From VBCK01 sp035511515 (GTDB lineage: Bacteria; Pseudomonadota; Gammaproteobacteria; Burkholderiales; Burkholderiaceae_F): 49,809 nt of DNA. The position numbers and the translations under genes were made by a program. Of the stretch, positions 1-7,742 are shown piece after piece; within the stretch, counting starts at the first letter, position 1, and each line of letters begins with the position of its first letter. The notes under the pieces were generated by a model that had not been told where the DNA came from, did not search any database, and saw only the letters and a list, made by a program, of their open reading frames with translations. The stretch covers positions 1 through 49,809 of the forward strand of contig DATKFG010000134.1 of the NCBI GenBank assembly GCA_035511515.1, in the 5' to 3' direction.

Positions 1-19
1 CCCCCCCCCCCCCCCCCCC
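1..19. other. Homopolymer run of 19 C at the window edge
   Basis: The first 19 bases are all C, followed by ordinary high-GC sequence. A pure run of this length at the very edge is typical of a contig end built from poly-G/poly-C read artefacts, so it is probably not genomic. Positions 20-100 hold no gene or signal that I recognise. Confidence 0.75.
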
Positions 20-100
20 AAGCCGATCCTCTCGCTCTTCGGTGTCGAAGCCGCATTTGGCGACAGGAGGCGGTGCGGGTCGGAAGCGAGCTTCATCGCA

Positions 101-175
101 TGGTCTCCCCGCCAGGAGTCGAACCTGGATCTCACGCTTAGGAGGCGCGTGCACTGTCCATTGTGCTACGGGGAG
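101..175 (-). tRNA. tRNA-Arg (anticodon CCU)
   Basis: Read on the minus strand the segment folds as a full cloverleaf. The acceptor stem is CTCCCCG/CGGGGAG, the D stem GCAC/GTGC, the anticodon stem CGCGC/GCGTG with loop CTCCTAA, and the T arm CCAGG-TTCGACT-CCTGG. The discriminator is A and an encoded CCA tail occupies 101-103. The loop gives anticodon CCU, which reads the Arg codon AGG. It runs divergently from parE. Confidence 0.95.
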
Positions 176-246
176 CGCGACACGGCGCGCGCGCAGGTGC
201 CGGAACCGGGCGGCTCACGCTGTGCTTGACGGCCGCCTGAGCGCGC

Positions 247-252
247 AGTATA
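247..252 (-). promoter_or_regulatory. Possible -10 element of tRNA-Arg
   Basis: On the minus strand TATACT is followed by a GC-rich stretch (GCGCGC), the discriminator type expected of stable-RNA promoters under stringent control. It would start transcription about 65 bases before the mature tRNA. No convincing -35 hexamer sits at 16-18 bp, so this is tentative. Confidence 0.35.
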
Positions 253-351
253 CGAGCCGACCGGACATCGCCGAGCGAACGCGGTTGCTCAACAACAGGG
301 CAGTGCAGCTTGGTGACGCTTTGACGCCGTCTAGGGCCGGTCCGATCCGTG

Positions 352-374
352 TTATCCACACTGGCTGTGGATAA
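352..374. promoter_or_regulatory. Inverted pair of consensus DnaA boxes upstream of parE
   Basis: TTATCCACA (352-360) and its exact reverse complement TGTGGATAA (366-374) are separated by 5 bases. Both match the strongest E. coli DnaA box at all nine positions. The pair lies 42 bases before the parE start codon in a 240-base gene-free stretch (176-415) that holds nothing else I can identify. It could act as a DnaA-controlled operator for the topoisomerase IV genes or as a DnaA-titrating site. As RNA it would also form a 9-bp hairpin. Confidence 0.8.
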
Positions 375-415
375 AATCCGCCTGCCGTTGCTATCACTAC
401 GCCGTATACGCCCCA

Positions 416-2398
416 ATGTCCCGAGTGCGCCCAGGCTCCGAAGGCCGCGACTACAGCGAAACGTCGATCCGGGTTCTGAAAGGCCTGGAGCCGGTGCGCC
501 AGCGCCCCGGCATGTACACGCGCACCGACAGTCCTTTGCACATCGTGCAGGAAGTGATCGACAACGCCTCCGACGAAGTGCTGGCCGGCAGCGCCACCCG
601 GATCGATGTGACCGTGCACAAGGACGGCGCGGTCAGCGTCGAAGACGACGGACGCGGAATCCCGGTGGGCCTCCACCCCGAGGAAGGCCAGCCGGTCATC
701 GAGTTGGTCTTCACCAGGTTGCACGCGGGCGGCAAGTTCGACAAGGGCGAGGCCAGTGCCTATTCGTTTTCGGGCGGGCTGCACGGGGTCGGAGTCTCGG
801 TCACGAACGCCTTGTCCAGCCGCCTGGAGGTGACCGTCTGGCGCGAGGGACGGGTTCATACGATCACGTTTGCGGACGGTGAGGTGCAAACGCCGCTGGC
901 GTCACGCGCCGCCAAGGCGGGCGAACCGGCCAGCGGCACGCGCGTGACGGTATGGCCGAGTCGCAAGTACTTCGAAACGATCCAGGTGCCGCCGGATGAA
1001 CTCGAGCGGCTGCTGCGCAGCAAAGCGATGTTGCTGCCGGGTGTCCAGGTCAACCTCAAATTCGAGCGCGACGGACGGCAGCACGCCTGGCGCTACGACG
1101 GGGGCCTCAGTCAGTACCTGGAGCAGTCGCTGGCAGCGCCCGCGGTGGCTCCGCTGTTCGAATCGGAGGGCTACGCGCCGGACGATGATCCGACCTGGGC
1201 GGCCGGCGAAGGGGCGCGCTGGGTGCTGGCCTGGACCGAAGAGGGCGCGACCACCCGCGAATCGTTCGTGAACCTGATCCCGACTCCGGCCGGCGGGACG
1301 CACGAGGCGGGGCTGCGCGAGGGCATCTTCAACGCGGTGCGCGTGTTTGCCGAGGCGCACGGCCTGATGCCCAAGGGCGTCAAGCTGCTGCCGGACGATG
1401 TGTACGGACGCACCAGCTTCCTGCTGTCGGCCAGGGTTCTCGACCCGCAGTTCCAGGGGCAGATCAAGGAGCGGCTGAACAGTCGCGACGCGGTCCGCCT
1501 GATGGCTTCCTTCGTTCGCCCGCAGCTGGAATTCTGGCTCAACCAGAATCCGCAGTACGGCCGCAGCATCGTCGACCTGGCGATCCGGCAAGCGCAGGCG
1601 CGGGCGCGCGAGGCGCAGAAAGTGCAGAAGCGCAAGGGCTCCGCCGTTGCCGTGCTGCCCGGCAAGCTGACCGACTGCGAATCGACCGATCTGGCGCGCA
1701 ACGAGCTGTTCCTGGTCGAAGGAGACTCGGCCGGCGGATCGGCCAAGATGGGGCGCGACAAGGAGTACCAGGCGATTCTTCCGCTGCGCGGCAAGGTGCT
1801 GAACACGTGGGAGGTGGAGCGCGAGCGGCTGTTCGCCAACGCCGAGGTTCACGACATCGCCATCGCGATCGGAGTCGATCCGCACGGGCCGGACGATGCG
1901 GTCGATCTGGCCGGGCTGCGCTACGGCAAGATCTGCATCCTGGCCGACGCCGACGTCGACGGCGCGCACATCCAGGTGCTGCTGCTGACGCTGTTTTTCC
2001 GGCACTTCCGGCGCCTGGTCGAGCGCGGGCACGTGTGCGTGGCGCGGCCCCCGCTGTACCGTGTCGATGTTCCGGCCCAGGGCCGCCGTCCGGCGCGCCG
2101 ACTGTATTGCCTGGACGAAGCCGAGCTCGAGGCGACTCTGGCCAAGCTGCGCGACGAAGGCGTGCGTGATGGGGCCTGGGAGATCGGCCGATTCAAGGGT
2201 TTGGGCGAAATGTCGGCCGAGCAGTTGTGGGAGACCACGATGAACCCGGACACGCGGCGCCTGCTCCCGGTGCAGCTGGGCGCGCTGCCGGCACCCGACA
2301 CGATCAAGGCGCTGACCATGCTGATGGGCCGAAACGAGGCGCCCCAGCGGCGCGCATGGCTCGAGGAACATGGACACGAAGTCGAGGCCGATGTCTGA
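416..2398 (+). CDS. parE: DNA topoisomerase IV subunit B
   Basis: ATPase subunit of topoisomerase IV, the type IIA enzyme that unlinks sister chromosomes with ParC. The 660-residue protein, close to the usual 630-660, shows the GHKL ATP site (EVIDNASDEVLAG, then DGRGIP), the transducer region, and the TOPRIM motifs EGDSAGGSA and DADVDGAH with PLRGKVLN between them. ParE rather than GyrB is favoured by the short length, the lack of a long TOPRIM insert and the parC gene downstream. The ATG at 416 has only a weak ribosome site, and the DnaA boxes at 352-374 lie just before it. Confidence 0.96.
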   Translation: MSRVRPGSEGRDYSETSIRVLKGLEPVRQRPGMYTRTDSPLHIVQEVIDNASDEVLAGSATRIDVTVHKDGAVSVEDDGRGIPVGLHPEEGQPVIELVFTRLHAGGKFDKGEASAYSFSGGLHGVGVSVTNALSSRLEVTVWREGRVHTITFADGEVQTPLASRAAKAGEPASGTRVTVWPSRKYFETIQVPPDELERLLRSKAMLLPGVQVNLKFERDGRQHAWRYDGGLSQYLEQSLAAPAVAPLFESEGYAPDDDPTWAAGEGARWVLAWTEEGATTRESFVNLIPTPAGGTHEAGLREGIFNAVRVFAEAHGLMPKGVKLLPDDVYGRTSFLLSARVLDPQFQGQIKERLNSRDAVRLMASFVRPQLEFWLNQNPQYGRSIVDLAIRQAQARAREAQKVQKRKGSAVAVLPGKLTDCESTDLARNELFLVEGDSAGGSAKMGRDKEYQAILPLRGKVLNTWEVERERLFANAEVHDIAIAIGVDPHGPDDAVDLAGLRYGKICILADADVDGAHIQVLLLTLFFRHFRRLVERGHVCVARPPLYRVDVPAQGRRPARRLYCLDEAELEATLAKLRDEGVRDGAWEIGRFKGLGEMSAEQLWETTMNPDTRRLLPVQLGALPAPDTIKALTMLMGRNEAPQRRAWLEEHGHEVEADV

Positions 2399-2496
2399 CT
2401 CGTCGGCGCGCGCGCCAGACCGGCGGTGGCGCGGGGGCGGGCGATGCTGCGCGGCAGCTTCCGCCCGGCTCGGTGCAGGCGTACTCTGAGCCGGAC

Positions 2497-4281
2497 ATGA
2501 CGGACCTTTCCCAGAACGGCACCCCCTCGCCGCAGGTTGCGGGCGAAGCGCGGCTGGCATCGACCGGCGGCCCGATGACCGACGGCGAGCGGCGCTTGAT
2601 GTCGCTGCTGGAGCTTTCGTGCGACTGGATCTGGGAAATGGACGAGTCGCTGCGCTTTACCGCGGTCCAGCGCACCGGCAGCGGAAAGTTTCCGTTGACG
2701 GACGAGGAAGTGCTGGGCCGCCAGTGGTGGGAGCTGGAGGGCGAGCTGATTCAGCCGGCGACCTGGGCCGAGCATCAGGCCGTGATGGAGGCGCGCCAGC
2801 CGTTCCGCAATCTGCTGATCGGGCGATGGCGCCCGGGCGGCAAAGCGGTTTACCACATGGCCAGCGGCGATCCGGTGCTCGATGCGGGTGGTCGCTTCTG
2901 CGGCTATCGCGGAGTCGGCAAGGACATCACCGAGCAGATGCGAACGCAGGAGTCGGTCGAGCAACTGGCCCGGTTCGACGCGCTGACCCGGCTGCCCAAC
3001 CGGCACGCGTTCGACGAACGCGCCCAACGGTTGCTGTCGAACGCGTACGCGGAGAGCCGGGTGTGCGCGATGCTGTACATCGACCTGGATGATTTCCGGC
3101 TGCTGAACAACGGCTACGGACACCGCATCGGCGACCAGGTACTGGCCCTGGTTTCGGAACGGATGCGCTCGGTGGTGCGGGAGCCGAACCTGCTGGGTCG
3201 CCGCGGCGGCGACGAGCTGGTGGCGTTGCTGGTCGATGTTCCCCGGCAGGACCTTGCGGTGGAAGTGTCGCGCCAGCTGATCGACGCGATCTCGCAGCCG
3301 GCGCGCGTGTACGGAATGGACATCACGGTAACCGCCTCGATCGGGATCGCCTTTTTCCCGCGGGACGGCGTCGACCTGGATTCCCTGTTGAATGCGGCCG
3401 ATGCCGCCATGTACCAGGCCAAGGAGGAGGGCCGGCACACGCACGCGTTCTTCACGCCGGCGGTGGAGCGGCGGGTGAATCTTCGCCTGCGCCTGGAGCA
3501 GCGGCTGCGGCGGGCGTTCGAGGCGCGCGATTTCCGCCTGGCCTACCAGCCGCTGGTATCGATGGCCGACGGCCGCATGATCGGCGCCGAAGCGCTGCTG
3601 CGCTGGAAGGACGTGGAGCTGGGCGACATATCACCGGCCGAGTTCATTCCGATTGCCGAGGAGAGCGGATTGATCGTCGGGGTCGGCGACTGGGTGCTGC
3701 GGGAGGCGTGCCGTCAGATCCAGATCTGGCGGCAGATCGGACTGGACGTGCCGCCGATCGCGATCAACATGTCCGGCAAGCAGCTGCAACAGATCGGATG
3801 CGTCGATGGCGTGCTGGCAGCGCTGCAGCAGTTCGGCATCGCGCCGGCCGACATCGAGATCGAGGTCACCGAAACCGGTCTGCTCGATACCTCGGCCATA
3901 TCGCGCGAAAATCTGGTGCGCCTGCGCAATGCCGGCGTCAAGATCGCGCTGGACGATTTCGGCGTAGGCTTCTCGAGCCTGTCGCATCTGCGCGACCTTC
4001 CGATCAGCCGGCTGAAGATCGACCGCAGCTTCACGGTCGACTGCATGCGCGAGGCGCGCACGCTGACGATCGTGAAGGCGGTGATCGAGATGGCGCGCAG
4101 CCTGGGCCTGAGCGTGACCGCCGAGGGCATCGAGACCCAGGCCCAGCAGACCTGGATGCAGCACCTGGGGTGCGAATCGGCGCAGGGTTTTCTGTTCGCA
4201 CGACCGATGAGCGCCGAGGATTTCATCAACGAGTTCGCGGACCGCGGTGAGGTCGGCCGCGACAAGTCCTTGATGCGCTAG
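2497..4281 (+). CDS. PAS-GGDEF-EAL cyclic-di-GMP protein, probable phosphodiesterase
   Basis: Cytosolic protein of about 594 residues with no membrane segment. A PAS domain (about 25-140) is followed by a GGDEF domain whose signature is GGDEL (237-241) and whose product-inhibition site reads RxxN (228-231) instead of RxxD. The EAL domain looks complete: EALLR (365-369), the DDFG metal motif (486-489), KIDRSF, AEGIET and AQGFLFARP. Phosphodiesterase activity is therefore likely, while cyclase activity may be lost or only regulatory. The ATG at 2497 was chosen because it is the first start after parE in frame; upstream sequence in this frame overlaps parE and looks like shadow coding. ATG 2575 is an alternative. 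The gene sits between parE and parC. Confidence 0.9.
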   Translation: MTDLSQNGTPSPQVAGEARLASTGGPMTDGERRLMSLLELSCDWIWEMDESLRFTAVQRTGSGKFPLTDEEVLGRQWWELEGELIQPATWAEHQAVMEARQPFRNLLIGRWRPGGKAVYHMASGDPVLDAGGRFCGYRGVGKDITEQMRTQESVEQLARFDALTRLPNRHAFDERAQRLLSNAYAESRVCAMLYIDLDDFRLLNNGYGHRIGDQVLALVSERMRSVVREPNLLGRRGGDELVALLVDVPRQDLAVEVSRQLIDAISQPARVYGMDITVTASIGIAFFPRDGVDLDSLLNAADAAMYQAKEEGRHTHAFFTPAVERRVNLRLRLEQRLRRAFEARDFRLAYQPLVSMADGRMIGAEALLRWKDVELGDISPAEFIPIAEESGLIVGVGDWVLREACRQIQIWRQIGLDVPPIAINMSGKQLQQIGCVDGVLAALQQFGIAPADIEIEVTETGLLDTSAISRENLVRLRNAGVKIALDDFGVGFSSLSHLRDLPISRLKIDRSFTVDCMREARTLTIVKAVIEMARSLGLSVTAEGIETQAQQTWMQHLGCESAQGFLFARPMSAEDFINEFADRGEVGRDKSLMR

Positions 4282-4282
4282 C

Positions 4283-4297
4283 GGCTGTCGAACAGCC
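4283..4297 (+). terminator. Short hairpin after the GGDEF-EAL gene
   Basis: GGCTGT, loop CGA, ACAGCC form a perfect 6-bp stem beginning two bases after the stop codon. No T-run follows, so it is at most a weak or Rho-assisted terminator, or an mRNA 3' end stabiliser. Confidence 0.35.
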
Positions 4298-4374
4298 CCG
4301 TCACCGGCTTTCGGTAACATCGGCGCCGCCTGGCCCGGGCTGGGGCGCACGACTTTCGAGCGGATGACAAGCCA

Positions 4375-6708
4375 ATGCCGCAACAGCTGACGCTGTTGAA
4401 ATCGAACGGTGGCGACGATGAGGGGCGCGAAGCCCTGACGCTGGCGCACTTCGCGCAGCGCGCCTATCTGGACTACGCGGTCTCGGTGGTGAAGGCGCGC
4501 GCGCTGCCGGACGTGTGCGACGGCTGCAAGCCGGTACAGCGCCGGATCCTGTACGCGATGAACTCGATGGGGCTAACGTCCGGCTCCAAGCACGTGAAGT
4601 CGGCGCGGGTCGTCGGCGACGTGATCGGCAAGTTCCATCCGCACGGCGACCAGGCTGCCTACGATGCGATGGTCCGAATGGCGCAAGGCTTCTCGCTGCG
4701 CTATCCGCTGATCGACGGCCAGGGCAATTTCGGCAGCCGCGACGACGATCCGGCCGCCGCGATGCGCTACACGGAGGCGCGCCTTACCCCGATCGCCAGA
4801 CTGCTGCTGGACGAACTGGACGAGGGCACGGTCGAATTCGCCCCCAACTACGACGGCAGCCAGCAGGAGCCGCGTCTGCTGCCGGCCCGTCTGCCGTTTG
4901 TTCTGCTCAATGGCGCCTCGGGCATCGCGGTGGGGATGGCCACCGAGATGCCGTCGCACAACCTGGCCGAGGTCGTGCGCGCGCTGCATGTCGTTCTGGA
5001 CGATCCGAAGGCGGATCTGGACGCTGTGATGCAGCACGTGCCCGGGCCCGATTTTCCGGGCGGCGGCCAGATCATTTCCAGCACCGACGAAGTGCGCGCC
5101 GTGTACGAAAGCGGGCGCGGCGGCCTGAAGGCGCGCTGCAGTTACCGCTTCGAGGAACTGGCGCGCGGCCAGTGGCAGCTGGTCGTTCACGAGCTGCCCC
5201 CGGGTACCTCGTCGCGCCGGGTGCAGGAGGAAATCGAGGAGCTGACGAACCCGAAGCCGAGGCCGGGCAAGAAGACGGTCGGGGCCGAGCAGCAGCAGCT
5301 GCGGCAGGTGATGCTGTCGGTGCTCGATTCGATGCGCGACGAATCCAGCAAGGACGCCGCGGTGCGGCTGGTGTTCGAGCCGCGCACGTCCAAAGTCGAC
5401 CGGGACGAGTTCGTCCGCACGCTGCTGGCCCATACGAGCCTGGAAACCAACGTACCGGTCAACCTGGTGATGATCGGCGCCGACGGCCGGCCGCAGCAAA
5501 AGCCCCTGGTCCGGATCCTGCGCGAATGGGTCGATTTCCGGATCGAGACGGTGCGCCGCCGCAGCCAGCACCGGCTCGATCGCGTGGCCGATCGCATCCA
5601 TGTGCTGGAAGGCCGGCAGATGGTGCTGTTGCACATCGACCGGGTCATCAAAGTGATCCGCAACTCCGATGATCCGAAACCGGCGCTGATGAAGGAATTC
5701 TCGCTGACCGAGCGGCAGACCGATGACATCCTTGAATTGCGGTTGCGGCAGCTGGCGCGGCTGGAGGCGTTGCGAATCGAGAAGGAGCTGGCCGAGCTTC
5801 GCAAGGAGGCGGGCTCATTGAAAAAGCTGCTCGATTCGAACGCGGCGCTGCGCCGGCAGGTCGGCAAGGAGTTCGACGAGGACACGCGCAAATTCGCAGA
5901 CGCCAGGCGCACCCGGATCGAGGCAGCCGAGCGCGCGGTGGCCGAGGTCAGGGTGCTCGACGAACCGGTGACCGTGATCGTGTCGGAGATGGGGTTCGTT
6001 CGAGGCCGCTCCGGGCACGGGCACGACGCGACCCAGTTCGGGTTCAAGCCGGGCGACGCGCTGTACGGCGCATTCGAGTGCCGCACCGTCGACCATTTGG
6101 TGGCGTTCGGCTCCAACGGGCGCGTGTATTCGATCCCGGTCGCACAGCTGCCATCGGCGCGCGGCGATGGCGCGCCAGCCACGTCGCTGATCGACCTGCA
6201 AAGCGAAACCCGGCTGGTGGCTTTCGCCGCCGGGGCGCCCGATGTGCCGCTGCTGGTAGCGACCAGCGCGGGCCGCGGCCTGGCGTGCCGGATCGGCGAT
6301 TTGCTGTCGCGCCAGCGCGGGGGCAAGCAGTTTCTCGTCGTCGACGAAGGCCATGAGCCGATTCGCCCGAGCGTGGTCGATGCGGCCACCGATCACCTGA
6401 TCGCCTGCAGCTCCGCCAAGGGACGCCTGCTGGTCTTCGAAGCCGCCGAGATCAAGGCGCAGCCGGCCGGGGGGCGCGGCGTCACGCTGATGGGGCTGGA
6501 CGAAGGCGAAACGATGGTGGCGGCAGCCACCTGCGGCGACAGCGGCATCGTGGTGCGGGGCCATGCGGCCAAGTCCGGCAAGCCGCTGGAGGTGGTGCTG
6601 GGTCAGGCCGAGCTTCAGAAGTACCGCGGCCACCGCGCCCGCAAGGGCTTGCTGCTGGCGCCGCGGATGCGCGTGACCTCGATTACACGAGCAAAGTCCC
6701 CTGACTGA
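4375..6708 (+). CDS. parC: DNA topoisomerase IV subunit A
   Basis: DNA-cleaving and rejoining subunit that pairs with ParE. At 777 residues it is slightly longer than E. coli ParC (752). The winged-helix region contains the catalytic Tyr132 in AAAMRYTEAR, and the quinolone-contact helix reads HPHGDQAAYDAM (89-100). A coiled-coil region and a beta-pinwheel C-terminal domain follow. The short C-terminal domain without a clear GyrA box argues for ParC over GyrA. Residue 93, aligned with E. coli Ser80, is Gln, and residue 97, aligned with Glu84, is Asp. The 3' end overlaps the convergent phzF-like gene by 26 bases. Confidence 0.95.
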   Translation: MPQQLTLLKSNGGDDEGREALTLAHFAQRAYLDYAVSVVKARALPDVCDGCKPVQRRILYAMNSMGLTSGSKHVKSARVVGDVIGKFHPHGDQAAYDAMVRMAQGFSLRYPLIDGQGNFGSRDDDPAAAMRYTEARLTPIARLLLDELDEGTVEFAPNYDGSQQEPRLLPARLPFVLLNGASGIAVGMATEMPSHNLAEVVRALHVVLDDPKADLDAVMQHVPGPDFPGGGQIISSTDEVRAVYESGRGGLKARCSYRFEELARGQWQLVVHELPPGTSSRRVQEEIEELTNPKPRPGKKTVGAEQQQLRQVMLSVLDSMRDESSKDAAVRLVFEPRTSKVDRDEFVRTLLAHTSLETNVPVNLVMIGADGRPQQKPLVRILREWVDFRIETVRRRSQHRLDRVADRIHVLEGRQMVLLHIDRVIKVIRNSDDPKPALMKEFSLTERQTDDILELRLRQLARLEALRIEKELAELRKEAGSLKKLLDSNAALRRQVGKEFDEDTRKFADARRTRIEAAERAVAEVRVLDEPVTVIVSEMGFVRGRSGHGHDATQFGFKPGDALYGAFECRTVDHLVAFGSNGRVYSIPVAQLPSARGDGAPATSLIDLQSETRLVAFAAGAPDVPLLVATSAGRGLACRIGDLLSRQRGGKQFLVVDEGHEPIRPSVVDAATDHLIACSSAKGRLLVFEAAEIKAQPAGGRGVTLMGLDEGETMVAAATCGDSGIVVRGHAAKSGKPLEVVLGQAELQKYRGHRARKGLLLAPRMRVTSITRAKSPD

Positions 6709-7576
6709 CCATGACCGAGGCGCCCGCGACCCGCACCGCAGTGATACGGTCGCCCTCGCTGTCGATCTGCAGGTCGATCCGGCTGGGCCGGCCGATTTCC
6801 TCGCCCTGCAGCAGCGTGTACTCGGACCGGCGCCCCACCTGCGGCGCGTAGGCGGTCAGCCACCCGGCAAATGCCGCCGCTGCCGAACCGGTTGCCGGGT
6901 CCTCGGCTACGCCGGCGTCCGGGGCGAACATCCGCACCCGCCAGGCCGCGCCCGCCTGCGCAACCGGGTAGACATGTTTGAAGTCGTGGCCGGCCAGCAC
7001 GCCGGCCCACACGGTCAGATCCAGCCTGCAGCGTTGCAACGCCTCGACCGAGGCCAGCGGCACCACCAGGTAGGGAACGCCGGCCGACCAGAATTCGGCC
7101 GAGTCGAGCACCTGCGAGGGGGCCAGCCCGAGCATGGCGGCCAGCTCGTCTCGCCGAGGAGCTTCTGCCCCGGGCTGCGGCAGGCGCGGCGCAAAAAAGC
7201 TGCAACGCTTGAGCTCGCCGGCGTGCCGCTCGAGCTCCACGGTGACCGGGCCGATGCTTTCCTGCAGCACGATCCGGTCGGCCCGGTAGCGCTCCGGGGC
7301 GAGACTGGCCAGCACGAACGCCGTGCCCACGGTGGGATGCCCGGCAAAAGGCAGTTCGCGCAGCGGGGTGAAGATCCGAACGCGGGCGGCGTGGGCCGGA
7401 TCCGACGGCGGCAGCACGAAAGTGGTCTCGGAGAAGTTGAATTCGCGCGCCACCGCCTGCATCTGAGCATCCGACAGGGCCGTGCCGTCGAGCACGACCG
7501 CCAGTGGATTGCCGCCGAAACGCCGTTCGGTGAACACGTCGCAGGTGCAAAAGGAAAGGCTCAGTGGCGCTGACAT
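6683..7576 (-). CDS. PhzF family isomerase/epimerase-like protein
   Basis: A 297-residue member of the PhzF superfamily, whose two similar halves form a pair of diaminopimelate-epimerase-like barrels. Visible signatures are DVFTERRFGGNPLAVV near the N-terminus, FNFSET with the conserved catalytic Glu, FAGHPTVGTAFV, and EDPATGSAAAAFAGWL in the second half. The natural substrate of most family members is unknown and no phenazine genes are nearby, so no pathway can be given. The ATG at 7576 was chosen because a strong AGGAGG lies upstream at the right distance. An upstream extension of the frame runs through a repeat element and is unlikely to be translated. It converges with parC. Confidence 0.88.
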   Translation of the reverse strand: MSAPLSLSFCTCDVFTERRFGGNPLAVVLDGTALSDAQMQAVAREFNFSETTFVLPPSDPAHAARVRIFTPLRELPFAGHPTVGTAFVLASLAPERYRADRIVLQESIGPVTVELERHAGELKRCSFFAPRLPQPGAEAPRRDELAAMLGLAPSQVLDSAEFWSAGVPYLVVPLASVEALQRCRLDLTVWAGVLAGHDFKHVYPVAQAGAAWRVRMFAPDAGVAEDPATGSAAAAFAGWLTAYAPQVGRRSEYTLLQGEEIGRPSRIDLQIDSEGDRITAVRVAGASVMVSQGTLLV

Positions 7577-7601
7577 GGTTGGACGACCTCCTGAACCTGA
7601 C

Positions 7602-7607
7602 AGAATA
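7602..7607 (-). promoter_or_regulatory. Possible -10 of the phzF-like gene
   Basis: TATTCT on the minus strand, about 25 bases before the start codon and upstream of the AGGAGG ribosome site. No good -35 is seen because the adjacent sequence is the hairpin repeat at 7621-7656. Tentative. Confidence 0.3.
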
Positions 7608-7620
7608 CTCATTCTTCCCG

Positions 7621-7693
7621 CTTCCCCCCTCTCCCGCTTGCGGGAGAGGGGGGAAGCGCCCTGCGTAGCCGGGCTGTGCCCGGCGAAGCAGGG
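7621..7693. repeat. REP-like repeat element, copy A (two palindromes)
   Basis: Two palindromes lie side by side between the divergent phzF-like and htpG genes. The first (7621-7656) is a perfect 17-bp inverted repeat with a TT loop, core CTCCCGC/GCGGGAG. The second (7659-7693) is 35 bp: outer arms CCCTGC/GCAGGG and inner arms GCCGGGC/GCCCGGC with small GTA/GAA bulges. The same 35-bp palindrome recurs at 24299-24333 and 32869-32903. Confidence 0.85.
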
Positions 7694-7742
7694 GGGCGAG
7701 GCCGGGTGAAAGAATTGATTTGACACGCGGGAATTCACCTCA

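Noticed and set aside
42..374. Open frame of 110 codons across the tRNA-Arg gene
   Set aside because: It runs antisense through the tRNA and the DnaA boxes, has no ribosome site and an Arg/Ala-rich shadow composition.
2227..2496. N-terminal extension of the GGDEF-EAL gene overlapping parE
   Set aside because: The 90 extra residues are parE read in another frame plus Arg/Ala-rich filler. ATG 2497 gives a clean start before the PAS domain.
902..2560. A 552-residue open frame on the minus strand within parE
   Set aside because: It is antisense to a clear parE gene, has an Arg/Gln/His-rich composition typical of high-GC shadow frames, and shows no domain motif.
7720..7725. TTGACA as a -35 for htpG
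   Set aside because: At 17 bp the -10 would fall on the htpG start codon, leaving no leader, and no -10 is visible there.
7577..7738. N-terminal extension of the PhzF-like protein
   Set aside because: The extension is encoded by the REP-like repeat, and a strong AGGAGG sits right before the ATG at 7576.
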